Shown: positions 25,265 to 34,002 of the stretch, in pieces
How positions within the stretch are numbered: the stretch's first letter is position 1
Layout of the letters: the number at the start of each line of letters is the position of its first letter
DNA from: Bradyrhizobium sp. dw_78
Lineage (GTDB): Bacteria > Pseudomonadota > Alphaproteobacteria > Rhizobiales > Xanthobacteraceae
Assembly: GCF_018449525.1 (NCBI RefSeq)
Contig: NZ_JAAVUS010000010.1
Span: 62,001 to 126,000, forward strand
DNA length: 64,000 bases
Direction of reading: 5' to 3'
Position numbers and translations under genes: made by a program
Notes under the pieces: generated by a model
Databases searched by the model: none
What the model was told of the DNA's origin: nothing
Seen by the model: only the letters and a program-made list of their open reading frames with translations

Positions 25265-26224
25265 ATGACATCCAGGATCCGCCGTCGTGAATTCATTGCC
25301 GCCCTTGGGGTCGGAATTTTCGCAGCCCCCGCCATCGTGCGCGCCGAGGGCGAGCCGATTGTCATTCGCGCCGGCGCCCTGAAGCTGATCCATTCCATTG
25401 CGCCGTATTTCTATGACCAGTTCGTGCCCGCCGGCTACAAGATCGAAGTGCTGCCGTTCGAAACGCCGACCGAATGCAAGAATGCCGTCGTGACCAAGTC
25501 GGTCGACTTCGGCTCGTTCGGTATTGCCGCTGCGATCCTCGGTGCCGCGGCCGGTGAGCCGGTGGTGGTGATCGCCTCGACCTGCAATCGCGGCATGGCC
25601 ATCATCGCGAAGAAAGGTGAGGGCATCACTTCGATCAGGGATCTCAAGGGTAAACGCGTCGCGGTCTTTCCGGGAACCACACAGGAAGTCTTCTTTCTGG
25701 AGCGATTGCGCATGGAAGGTATGACGATCAAGGACGTCGAGCCGGTCCGCGTTTCCTTCAGCGAAATGCATATCGCGCTGTCACGCGGCGATATCGACGC
25801 CTATGTCGGCGCCGAACCCGGTCCTGGCGTATCGCTGTCCAGCGGTGTCGGCACGCTGGTCGAATATCCGTATTCGACCGCGATGGGCTCGCTCAACATG
25901 GTGTTCGGCACGCATCGCGACGTCATCACCGAGAAACCAGATCTCGTGCGGGTGATGATGGGCATTCACCAGCGGGCGACCGATTTCGCGGCGACCAACA
26001 AGGACGCGATGGTCGCGATGGCGTCCGGCAAGCTCGGGCAGAAGAAGGAAGCGATCGAGGCTTCGGTGCCCAATGTCGAACTGACGTGGCGGCTTGGGCC
26101 GAAGGAAATCGAGGAATCCAAAGTCTATGCGGACCACATGCTGGCGCTGAAACAGATCAAGCGCCTGCCTGACTTCGCCACCTTCATCGATACCAGCTTC
26201 GTCGATGCGATGAAGCCGACCTGA
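25265..26224 (+). CDS. ABC importer substrate-binding protein (SsuA/TauA/NMT1-like)
   Basis: 319 residues from ATG 25265 with AGGAG just upstream. A twin-arginine-like signal (RIRRREFIAALG) with cleavage after IVRA. The bilobal binding fold is seen in ECKNAVVTKSVDFGSFGIAA, SIRDLKGKRVAVFPGTTQEV and ALSRGDIDAYVGAEPGPGVS. It binds its ligand in the periplasm and delivers it to the permease and ATPase encoded next. Substrates in this family include sulfonates, taurine, nitrate and pyrimidine precursors; nothing here decides among them. Confidence 0.88.
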   Translation: MTSRIRRREFIAALGVGIFAAPAIVRAEGEPIVIRAGALKLIHSIAPYFYDQFVPAGYKIEVLPFETPTECKNAVVTKSVDFGSFGIAAAILGAAAGEPVVVIASTCNRGMAIIAKKGEGITSIRDLKGKRVAVFPGTTQEVFFLERLRMEGMTIKDVEPVRVSFSEMHIALSRGDIDAYVGAEPGPGVSLSSGVGTLVEYPYSTAMGSLNMVFGTHRDVITEKPDLVRVMMGIHQRATDFAATNKDAMVAMASGKLGQKKEAIEASVPNVELTWRLGPKEIEESKVYADHMLALKQIKRLPDFATFIDTSFVDAMKPT

Positions 26225-27078
26225 TGGTGACGACGCTCGCATCCGATACCGGAGACGAGACCGCCTCTGCGCATAAGGTTTCATGGGCCGCGACATGGTG
26301 GCCGCGGCTGCGGCCCGTGCTGTTGGCGGTCACGTTTCCGATTGTGCTGCTGGCGATCTGGCATTTTTCCACGGTGGGACGGCCGGGCAGCCTGATCCCG
26401 CCGCCCTATGACGTCTGGCTCGAATTGAGGGATCTCGCCGTTGGCGGCATCAATGACGATGCCTATAGCGGCACCCTGTACATTCATTTGCTGGCATCGG
26501 TCAGCCGGGTCTATGGCGGCTTCGCGCTGGCCCTGATGGTGGCGCTGCCGTTGGGAATGCTGATCGGCCGGGTACCGCTGGTGCGGCAGGTGGTTGATCC
26601 AACCCTTCAAATTCTTCGGCCGGTGCCGGTCACGGCGTGGCTGCCGCTGGCGATGATCATCTTCGGGCTTGGGCCGCGCTCGGCGTTCTTTCTGGTCTTT
26701 CTCGGCGCGTTCTATCCCATCCTGGTGAACACCATTTTTGGCGTGCGTTCGGTCGAGCCGCGATTGTTCGAAGCCGCGGCAATGCTTGGCTGCAGCGGTT
26801 CGGCGCAATTTTTTCGCGTCGTGCTGCCCGCCGCGCTGCCATCCATCTTCACCGGCATGCGGCTCGGACTGGGCTTCGCATGGGTGGTGATCGTCGTCGG
26901 CGAAATGACCGGTGTGCAAACCGGGCTCGGAGCCATCATCATGGAAGCCCGTCAGCTCTCGCGAACCGAAATCGTGATCTCCGGAATGATCGTGATCGGC
27001 ACTGTGGGTTTCCTGTCCGACCAATTGGTGATGCTGACCGGACGACGGCTTCTGGCCTGGAGTCCGTCGCATGGCTGA
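26224..27078 (+). CDS. ABC importer permease (SsuC/TauC-like)
   Basis: 284 residues with six predicted membrane segments and the EAA loop (FEAAAMLGCSGSAQFFRVVL...LPSIFTGMRLGLG). GRPGSLIPPPYDVWLELRDL is the usual entry motif of this permease family. Its start overlaps the stop of the binding protein, and its end overlaps the ATPase start by eight bases. Confidence 0.9.
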   Translation: MVTTLASDTGDETASAHKVSWAATWWPRLRPVLLAVTFPIVLLAIWHFSTVGRPGSLIPPPYDVWLELRDLAVGGINDDAYSGTLYIHLLASVSRVYGGFALALMVALPLGMLIGRVPLVRQVVDPTLQILRPVPVTAWLPLAMIIFGLGPRSAFFLVFLGAFYPILVNTIFGVRSVEPRLFEAAAMLGCSGSAQFFRVVLPAALPSIFTGMRLGLGFAWVVIVVGEMTGVQTGLGAIIMEARQLSRTEIVISGMIVIGTVGFLSDQLVMLTGRRLLAWSPSHG

Positions 27079-27850
27079 AGCCACGATCCCGATCCTGGAA
27101 ATGAAAAATGTCGGGAAGACCTATTCGCAGAACGGGCGCTCCATCGAGGCCCTGCGGGGCGCCAATCTGCGGGTAAAAAAGGGCGAATTCATCTGTCTGA
27201 TCGGCGCTTCGGGTTGCGGCAAATCCACGCTGCTGCGGATGGCCGCCGGGTTCGAAACCGCGACCCACGGCGACAACCTGATGTGGGGCATGCCGATATC
27301 GGGTCCGGGGCCGAGCCGTGGCATGGTGTTCCAGGATTACGGTCTGTTTCCCTGGCTCAGCGTTCGCGACAATATCGGCTTCGGACCTAAATCGAGGGGG
27401 CGCGCCAAGTCCGAAATCCGCGAAACAGTGGATCATTTCATCGATCTCGTCGGGCTACAGCACTTCGCCGACGTCTATCCGCACCAGCTCTCCGGCGGCA
27501 TGAAGCAGCGTGTCGCCATCGCCCGCGTTCTCGCCAATGATGCCGAAGTCGTGCTGATGGATGAGCCGTTCGGTGCGCTCGACGCGATGACGCGTGAACG
27601 GCTGCAGGACGAGTTGATCGAGATATGGTCGCGGACCGGCCTTACGGTTTTGTTCGTCACCCATGCGATCGACGAGGCGATCTTCCTGGCCGACCGGGTC
27701 GTGGTGATGTCGCCCGGACCGGGCCGGATCGACCATGAATATAACATCGACCTTCCGCGGCCGCGCGATACCGCGAGTACGGAATTCAACGAATGGCGGC
27801 GCATGCTGTCGTCGCAACTGCATAGCCATCACGGTCGCAAAGCGGGTTGA
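27071..27850 (+). CDS. ABC importer ATPase (SsuB/TauB-like)
   Basis: 259 residues. Walker A GASGCGKSTLL, Q-loop FQDYGLFPWLSV, signature LSGGMKQRVAIAR, Walker B VVLMDEPFGALDAMTR, and switch histidine VLFVTHAIDEA. It energises import through the permease encoded just before it. It ends eight bases from the convergent acyl-CoA synthetase gene. Confidence 0.94.
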   Translation: MAEATIPILEMKNVGKTYSQNGRSIEALRGANLRVKKGEFICLIGASGCGKSTLLRMAAGFETATHGDNLMWGMPISGPGPSRGMVFQDYGLFPWLSVRDNIGFGPKSRGRAKSEIRETVDHFIDLVGLQHFADVYPHQLSGGMKQRVAIARVLANDAEVVLMDEPFGALDAMTRERLQDELIEIWSRTGLTVLFVTHAIDEAIFLADRVVVMSPGPGRIDHEYNIDLPRPRDTASTEFNEWRRMLSSQLHSHHGRKAG

Positions 27851-27858
27851 TGCCGCGC

Positions 27859-29508
27859 TTACGCCGATATGGCGTCGACCGAATGCACCTGGTCGCGCAG
27901 CACGAATTTCTGGATCTTTCCGGTCGACGTCTTCGGGATCGATCCGAACACCACGGCCTTCGGCGTTTTGAAGCCCGACATGTGGCTGCGGCAGAACGCG
28001 ATGATCTCGGCTTCGGTGGCCTGCGCGCCTTGCTTTAATTCCACGAAAGCGCAGGGCACTTCGCCCCATTTTGCATCGGGCTTTGCCACCACGGCCGCGA
28101 ACAGCACCGCGGGATGCTTATAGAGGACATCCTCGACCTCGACCGAGGAGATGTTCTCTCCGCCGGAAATGATGATGTCCTTGGAACGGTCCTTGATGAT
28201 GACATAGCCATGCTCGTCGCGCACGCCGAGATCGCCGGTGTGAAACCAGCCGCCGGCAAAGGCTTCCTGCGTGGCCTTCTCGTTCTTCAGGTATCCCTTC
28301 ATCACGATGTTGCCGCGGAACATGACTTCTCCGATGGTCTCGCCGTCGCACGGCACTTCCCGCATGGTTACGGGATCGATCACCGTCACCGCTTCCTGCA
28401 GCGGGTAGGGCACGCCCTGGCGGCGTTTGAGCTCCGCCCGCTGATGGGCCGGGAGTTCGTCCCAGCCGGGCTGCTCCGCACAGACTGACGCCGGGCCGTA
28501 AACTTCGGTCAGGCCATAGACGTGCGTGAGCTTGATGCCGATGCGCTCGGCACCCTCGATCACGGCCACCGGCGGCGCCGCGCCCGCGATCAGTCCGGCG
28601 ACCGGCCGAACGGCCGCTCCCTTCGGCGCACTGGGCGCGTTGATCAGCGTGTTGTAGACGATCGGAGCTCCGCACATGTGGGTGACGCCGCGCCTCATGA
28701 TCAGTTCGAAGATCTTGGCGGGGTCCACCTTGCGCAGGCAAACATTGATGCCGGCGGCCGCGGCGATGGTCCAGGGAAAGCACCAGCCGTTGCAGTGAAA
28801 CATCGGCAGCGTCCAGAGATAGACCGGATGCTGGCCGAGGTTACCCGCCAGGATGTTGCTGACCGCGTTGAGGTAGGCGCCGCGGTGGTGAGTCACCACG
28901 CCCTTGGGATTGCCCGTGGTGCCCGATGTGTAGCCGAGCGCGATCGCGTCCCATTCATCGTGCGGCGGCAGCGCCGTGAAAGCTGGATCGCCTTGGGCCA
29001 GCGCATCTTCATATTCGATCTTGCCAATGCGTTCGCCGCCCGCAAAGGCCTCGTCGTCGACGTCAACGACAAACGGCTTCGGACCCTTCATTAGCGTCAG
29101 CGCTTCCGCGATCACGCCGGCGAATTCCGGATCGACCAGGATCAGCTTCGCGCCGCCATGATCGAGCTGGAATGCGATCGAAGGCGCATCGAGCCGGATG
29201 TTGAGCGCGTTGAGCACGGCGCCGGCCATCGGCACGGCGAAGTGCGCTTCGTTCATCGCGGGGATATTCGGCAGCATCGCCGCGACGGTGTCGCCGTAGC
29301 CGATATTGCGGCGGGAGAGGAACGACGCAAAGCGACGGCAACGGGCATGGGTCTCCGACCAGGTGAAGACGCGGCCTTCGTAAACCGTGCTGATATGATC
29401 GGGATAGATCGAGGCGGTCCGCGCCAGAAAACTCAGCGGCGTCAGGGCCACGAAATTGGCCGGCGTCTTGTCTAATCCGATAGTGTATTGGCTTTGGCTG
29501 GCGTTCAT
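27859..29508 (-). CDS. Acyl-CoA synthetase (AMP-forming)
   Basis: 549 residues from ATG 29508, preferred because of the G-rich ribosome site (AGGTGGG); earlier in-frame ATGs add up to 29 residues. ANL-superfamily motifs: ALGYTSGTTGNPKGVVTHHR (A3/P-loop), HVYGLTEVYGPASVC (A5), GWFHTGDLGVRDEHGYVIIK (A7/A8), DRSKDIIISGGENISSVEVE (hinge), and the acyl-adenylate lysine in PKTSTGKIQKF. It adenylates a carboxylic acid and forms the CoA thioester. It lies downstream of TRAP genes on the same strand, suggesting it activates the imported acid; chain length or ring preference is not readable. Confidence 0.92.
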   Translation of the reverse strand: MNASQSQYTIGLDKTPANFVALTPLSFLARTASIYPDHISTVYEGRVFTWSETHARCRRFASFLSRRNIGYGDTVAAMLPNIPAMNEAHFAVPMAGAVLNALNIRLDAPSIAFQLDHGGAKLILVDPEFAGVIAEALTLMKGPKPFVVDVDDEAFAGGERIGKIEYEDALAQGDPAFTALPPHDEWDAIALGYTSGTTGNPKGVVTHHRGAYLNAVSNILAGNLGQHPVYLWTLPMFHCNGWCFPWTIAAAAGINVCLRKVDPAKIFELIMRRGVTHMCGAPIVYNTLINAPSAPKGAAVRPVAGLIAGAAPPVAVIEGAERIGIKLTHVYGLTEVYGPASVCAEQPGWDELPAHQRAELKRRQGVPYPLQEAVTVIDPVTMREVPCDGETIGEVMFRGNIVMKGYLKNEKATQEAFAGGWFHTGDLGVRDEHGYVIIKDRSKDIIISGGENISSVEVEDVLYKHPAVLFAAVVAKPDAKWGEVPCAFVELKQGAQATEAEIIAFCRSHMSGFKTPKAVVFGSIPKTSTGKIQKFVLRDQVHSVDAISA

Positions 29509-29638
29509 CGGCCACCCACCTTTCATCGAAATATCTAGCCTTGGACTTGCCCCTGAAGGAGCGACCGATTCCTCGAAAACAACATGCCCGAACAAATAGA
29601 TAGGCGATAAATCTGATCCAGCGAAGTAGAATTACATT

Positions 29639-31519
29639 CTACAGGAAGCCGATCGATATCCAGGGAAAGATCGCCACCACGATCAGGCCTGCCAGCAGCG
29701 CCAGCATGTAGCCCCAGATCGGCCTGATCCCCTCGGCGGGATCAACCCGGCCGATGGCGCAGGCTGCATAATAGCCAACCCCGAACGGCGGCGCGAACAG
29801 CCCCATGCCCATCGCCAGGATGATGATCATCGCATAATGGACCTCGTGTACGCCGACTGCACGCGCGATCGGAAATAGCAGCGGGCCGAACAGCACGACC
29901 GCCGGGATACCCTCGAGCACGCTGCCGAGGATCGCGAACGCCACGATCGAAACCGCGATGAACGACGCCGGACCGCCGGGCAGGCCGGTCATGGCGGCCG
30001 CGAGCGCGCGCGAAAATCCGGATTGGGTCAATCCCCAGGCCATGCCGGTCGCCGAGCCGATGATCAGCAGGATTGCGCCGGACAGGCAGGCGGTATCGAC
30101 CAGCATCGGCCCCAGCCGCCGCCAGTCGAAGCGGCGGTAGATCAGAAGGCCGACGATGCAGCCATAGACGATGCCGATGGTCGACACTTCGGTCGCAGTG
30201 GCGATGCCTTCGACCACGGCGGCGCGGATCACGAAGGGCAGGGCCAGCGCGGGCAGGGCGACGACGAAGGTTCTGAAAATCTCGCCGGCGCCGGCCCGCT
30301 TGACGTGACCCAGATCCTCGGTCCGATAGCGCCACCACACCAGCGCCGCCAGCGTGATCGCCAGCACCACGCCCGGCAGCAGGCCGCCGGTGAACAGCGC
30401 CGAGATCGAAACGCCGGTCACCGAACCGATCGTGATCAGCACCAGACTCGGCGGAATGGTTTCGGTCTGCGCGCCGGTCGCGGCGAGCAGGGCAACGAGA
30501 TCGCCGGGCTTGGCGCCGCGCTGCTTCATCTCCGGAAACAGCACCGGCGCCACGGCGGCCATATCGGCGGCCTTCGAGCCCGAAATGCCCGACACCAGAT
30601 ACATCGCTCCCAACAGCACGTAATGCAGGCCGCCGCGGACATGACCGAGCAGGCTCGCCAGGAACGCCACCATGGCGCGCGCCATCCCGGTCATCTCGAT
30701 CAGCAGCCCCAGAAACACGAACAGCGGCACCGCCAGCAGGATCAGGTGGCTCATGCCCTCGTCCATGCGGCCGACCAGCACCATCAGCGGCGTGTGCGTC
30801 GTCAGCGCCAGATAGCCATAGACCGCCAGTCCGAAGCCGAAGGCGATCGGAACGCCGGCGAAGACGCAAAAGCCGGCCACGCCGACAAAGAAGATGATCA
30901 GGTTGATATTGCCGAGCGGCCGCAGCCACGGCTGCGCCAGCCAGAAAATCGCGATCAAGGCGGCCACCGACAGCACCGCGCTCAGCAGGATCCTGAAATC
31001 GCCGGTCCGCGCCAGCCGCAGCAATGCGAACAGCCCCATCAGGCAAACGCCGATCGGCAGCGCGATCGCGCGCCAGATGTTGGGGATTTGCAGCGCCGGC
31101 GTGGTGATGAAGCTTTCCTCATAGGCGTAATCATAGGCCGGCCAGACGATCAGCAGCAGGAACGCCAGCGCGGCGCAGGTCGCAACGACATCGAGATAGG
31201 CCCGCATCGCCGGCCTGGCGCTGGCGACGATCGCCGTCATCCGCATATGCTCGGCGCGGCGAAACGCGACCGCCGCGCCCAGCATCGCAAGCCACAGAAA
31301 AAGAATCGAGGCCAGTTCGTCCGACCAGACCAGCGGCTGGTGCAGCACGTAACGCCAGATCACGCCGGCGAACAGGATCGCGATCTCGGCGACCACAAGC
31401 ATAGCCGCCGGAATTTCCACGAGCCTGCCAAGGAAAGCCTCAAGCGATGCTGCGACCGAGCGGCGGCGAGGGGACGTCACCTCGCCGATCGTCACTTGCG
31501 TGAATTCGATCTGAACCAT
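29639..31519 (-). CDS. dctQM: TRAP transporter fused small/large permease (DctQ-DctM)
   Basis: 626 residues. Residues 35-180 are the DctQ part: four hydrophobic segments with QPLVWSDELASILFLWLAML and FRRAEHMRMTAI, the usual W-x-D-E and H-M motifs. Residues 205-626 are DctM, about 12 segments with GVPIAFGFGLAVYGYLAL, VSGISGSKAADMAAVAPVL, SVLEGIPAVVLFGPLLFPIA and MGLFAPPFGVGYYAACAIG. Fused QM proteins are well known. It imports an organic acid with sodium or proton gradient using the DctP-type binding protein encoded upstream. Confidence 0.93.
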   Translation of the reverse strand: MVQIEFTQVTIGEVTSPRRRSVAASLEAFLGRLVEIPAAMLVVAEIAILFAGVIWRYVLHQPLVWSDELASILFLWLAMLGAAVAFRRAEHMRMTAIVASARPAMRAYLDVVATCAALAFLLLIVWPAYDYAYEESFITTPALQIPNIWRAIALPIGVCLMGLFALLRLARTGDFRILLSAVLSVAALIAIFWLAQPWLRPLGNINLIIFFVGVAGFCVFAGVPIAFGFGLAVYGYLALTTHTPLMVLVGRMDEGMSHLILLAVPLFVFLGLLIEMTGMARAMVAFLASLLGHVRGGLHYVLLGAMYLVSGISGSKAADMAAVAPVLFPEMKQRGAKPGDLVALLAATGAQTETIPPSLVLITIGSVTGVSISALFTGGLLPGVVLAITLAALVWWRYRTEDLGHVKRAGAGEIFRTFVVALPALALPFVIRAAVVEGIATATEVSTIGIVYGCIVGLLIYRRFDWRRLGPMLVDTACLSGAILLIIGSATGMAWGLTQSGFSRALAAAMTGLPGGPASFIAVSIVAFAILGSVLEGIPAVVLFGPLLFPIARAVGVHEVHYAMIIILAMGMGLFAPPFGVGYYAACAIGRVDPAEGIRPIWGYMLALLAGLIVVAIFPWISIGFL

Positions 31520-31572
31520 GCCCCGCGGTTCTCCCCTATGGTTTTATTCTGCGGGCTATCCGTGTCCGTCCG

Positions 31573-32592
31573 TTACGACAGCTTGCCGACGGCCTTTTCG
31601 AGCAGCGACCATGCCTCCTCGCCGTATTTGCCTTTCCACTCGGAATAGAAACCGGCCGAACGGAGTTTTTCACGGAACGGCGCGGCATCCGGCTGGTTGA
31701 ACGCCAGGCCCTGAGACGCGAGTTCGTCGCGCACGGTGGCGTTGAGCTTCGCGGTGTCCTCCCGGGCCTTCAGGGCGGCGCCGTTGACGTTGTTGCTGAC
31801 GATGGTCCGGATATCGTCCGGCAGCGCCTCCCAGGCGCGGCGGTTGGCCAGGAACCAGTAGCCGTCCCACATGTGGTTGGTCAGCGAACAATATTTCTGG
31901 ACTTCATAGAATTTCGCGGTCGAAATCAGCGCCAGCGGATTTTCCTGTCCCTCGACGATCTTGGTCTGCAGCGCCGAATAGACCTCGCTGAGATTGATCG
32001 AGGCCGGCGCCGCGTCGAACGCCTTGAACATGGATGTCCATAATGGCGAAACCGGCACGCGGATCTTGAAGCCTTTATAATCGTCCGGTCCGGTAATCGG
32101 TTTGGTCGAGGAGGTGGTCTGCCGGAAGCCGTTGTCCCAGATCTTCTCCATCGCCACGATATTGGCCTTGGCGACCTCCTTGCGGACATAGGTGCCCAGA
32201 TCGCCATCCATGGCCTTCCAGACCGTGGGATAATCCGGAAACACAAACCCCATCCCGTTGATCGAGGCCGCCGGCACCAGCGTCGCCAGGATCAGCCCGG
32301 ACAAGGTGAAAAATTCGACGCCGCCGGAACGGAGCTGGCTCAGCGTATCGGTGTCGGAGCCGAGCTGGCTGTTGGGGAAAACCTGAAGATCGAACCGGCC
32401 ATCGGTTTCGGTCTTGATCGCCGCCGACATCTCCTTGGCGCGGATGTTGAGCGGATGCGAGTCCGGCAAATTATTGGCGAACTTGTAGCTGAACTCGGCC
32501 TGCTGCGCCCGCGCCACCAACGGCGCGCCAACACCGCCGATAACGGCCGATGCCGCGGTCGCCTTGAGCAACGAGCGTCTCGAGAAGCTCAT
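31573..32592 (-). CDS. dctP: TRAP transporter substrate-binding protein (DctP family)
   Basis: 339 residues from ATG 32592, with AGGGAG upstream. The Tat-type signal SFSRRSLLKATAASAVIGG ends at ARA. The DctP fold is visible in FANNLPDSHPLNIRAKEMSA, LRSGGVEFFTLSGLILATLV, KGFKIRVPVSPLWTSMFKAF (with the ligand-binding arginine in the K-I-R-V segment) and SALQTKIVEGQENPLALI. It is first in the dctP-dctQM-acyl-CoA synthetase order. Confidence 0.93.
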   Translation of the reverse strand: MSFSRRSLLKATAASAVIGGVGAPLVARAQQAEFSYKFANNLPDSHPLNIRAKEMSAAIKTETDGRFDLQVFPNSQLGSDTDTLSQLRSGGVEFFTLSGLILATLVPAASINGMGFVFPDYPTVWKAMDGDLGTYVRKEVAKANIVAMEKIWDNGFRQTTSSTKPITGPDDYKGFKIRVPVSPLWTSMFKAFDAAPASINLSEVYSALQTKIVEGQENPLALISTAKFYEVQKYCSLTNHMWDGYWFLANRRAWEALPDDIRTIVSNNVNGAALKAREDTAKLNATVRDELASQGLAFNQPDAAPFREKLRSAGFYSEWKGKYGEEAWSLLEKAVGKLS

Positions 32593-33100
32593 CCGGTTTT
32601 CTCCCTTGGGACGTATTGTTGTTGAGAGACCTATACGAGCCCGGCGCCGCCGGGTCATCTGCGATCTCGCTTGATGCGCGTTATTTCAGCGTCAGCACGC
32701 GACGGCAAGAACGGCTTTCGGACCATGCCGTCGGATCCTCAGGGCTATCGGCAGAGCCACCACGGGCAGGCGCTTCAGGGCGGTGTTGAAACTGATGTCA
32801 GTCGTCAGGATTTCACGCTAAATATCTGATCCAATTGTACATATAAATATTCCATAATATACCTTATGCGAATTGTATATTCTGGCCGCCGCCCAGCGGA
32901 TTGTGCCGTTATAGCGTTCGCTCTCGCCGGCTCCGAGCCGTCCAGACGACTTCCGCTCCGACGGCCGATGGGCTCCGCCTTGTAAAAGCGAGTTCTTTGA
33001 AGATCAGCGAAAAGGACATCAAGCGCTGCGCCGCGGGGCCCGCGTCGTGACTTGTTCGCTTTGACGTAGGGCATGGGCAAGAGGCGACGAAGGCCCCTAC
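32593..33100. other. Intergenic region with an AT-rich patch
   Basis: There is no supportable gene; a 91-codon minus-strand frame here lacks a domain or ribosome site. Bases 32815-32885 are strikingly AT-rich for this chromosome. They contain AATTGTACATATAAAT and the inverted repeat GAATTGTATATTC (32870-32882). This is the expected promoter/operator region of the TRAP operon, transcribed leftward. Confidence 0.5.
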
Positions 33101-33787
33101 CTAGTGGAACTGTTTCAACGCGCGAGACCTCTGCCTCATCGCTCCATTTTCGAGATACACAACCCCGCTTGGAGCCGGGTTGCTGATGTACTCAGCGACA
33201 AAGGCGCGCCCGATATCGTCTTGCTCGATCGTGCCGAACCGTCCCGGAATCAGACGCCCCAACCAAGCTGCATAGAGCGGTGTGTGAACATTGCCTGCAA
33301 TAATTCCCGGACGAAAAATCGCGAGATGCTGGAAGCCGATCCCTTGAACCATCTCTTCCTTCAACCCCATGACCCGCACATAGCGAATCCTGCTTTTCGC
33401 GGAGCTTCCCACGGCAGAGAGCAGAGAAAACCGTGTAATGCCGCCGGCCTGACAACCGCGGGCAAAACCGCCGACCACGCCGATTTCGAGGGCTTTCAAT
33501 TCCTCCTCGCTCCACTTCATGCTGCCTTGACCGACGCCCACACAGGATGCCCCGTAAACAGGATCCCCTTGCGCCACCATGCTCTGCGCAAGCTTGGTCA
33601 CTTCAGCCGAAAACTGGGCGGCCGCCGTATCCAGGATCACCTGCCGCACATGGGGATGGGCGGTCAGAGAAACCGCCCTGCGATTGACCATCACGACTTC
33701 AGCGCAGGACGGCTCTGCGGCCAGCGCCCGCATCACCGCAGCTCCCACCTGCCCCGTGCCGCCGATGATCAAGACGCGAAATCCCAT
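33101..33787 (-). CDS. NAD(P)-binding atypical SDR / NmrA-like protein
   Basis: 228 residues. The Rossmann motif VLIIGGTGQVGAAVMRAL is at the N-terminus, followed by VVMVNRR in the place where NADP is discriminated. GQGSMKWSEEELKALEIG, then ITRFSLLSAVGSSAKSRIRY with K-E-E-M-V and FQHLAIFRPGIIAGN, resemble HTATIP2/TIP30-type proteins. The catalytic Tyr-x-x-x-Lys of classical SDRs is not evident. It may be an isomerase, reductase or redox sensor. It is divergent from the molybdenum hydroxylase gene across 215 bases. Confidence 0.78.
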   Translation of the reverse strand: MGFRVLIIGGTGQVGAAVMRALAAEPSCAEVVMVNRRAVSLTAHPHVRQVILDTAAAQFSAEVTKLAQSMVAQGDPVYGASCVGVGQGSMKWSEEELKALEIGVVGGFARGCQAGGITRFSLLSAVGSSAKSRIRYVRVMGLKEEMVQGIGFQHLAIFRPGIIAGNVHTPLYAAWLGRLIPGRFGTIEQDDIGRAFVAEYISNPAPSGVVYLENGAMRQRSRALKQFH

Positions 33788-34002
33788 TTAGGCCTCTCCT
33801 CGAGCGCGCTTCCGCGCCGCATCCAACCCACTGCTTCTCTTTTCCTGACACGTATATTCGGCCATTGAGACAGTGATTGGCTCGATTGGCCCTGCCCCAG
33901 CAGCACGCTTTATTGCCGGTTTGATAAGGGCTTCGGTGGCCCGCCAATTGCTTCCATGCAGCCATATAGTATCAAGGGGATGCTGATCGTTGATGAACGC
34001 GG

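Noticed and set aside
30023..31648. 541-codon plus-strand open frame opposite dctQM
   Set aside because: Composition (His, Gln, Asp, Arg-rich, no hydrophobic core) is that of an antisense frame to a membrane protein gene.
32805..33080. 91-codon minus-strand frame in the gap before the TRAP operon
   Set aside because: No domain, no ribosome site, and its C-terminal codons fall in the AT-rich promoter-like patch.
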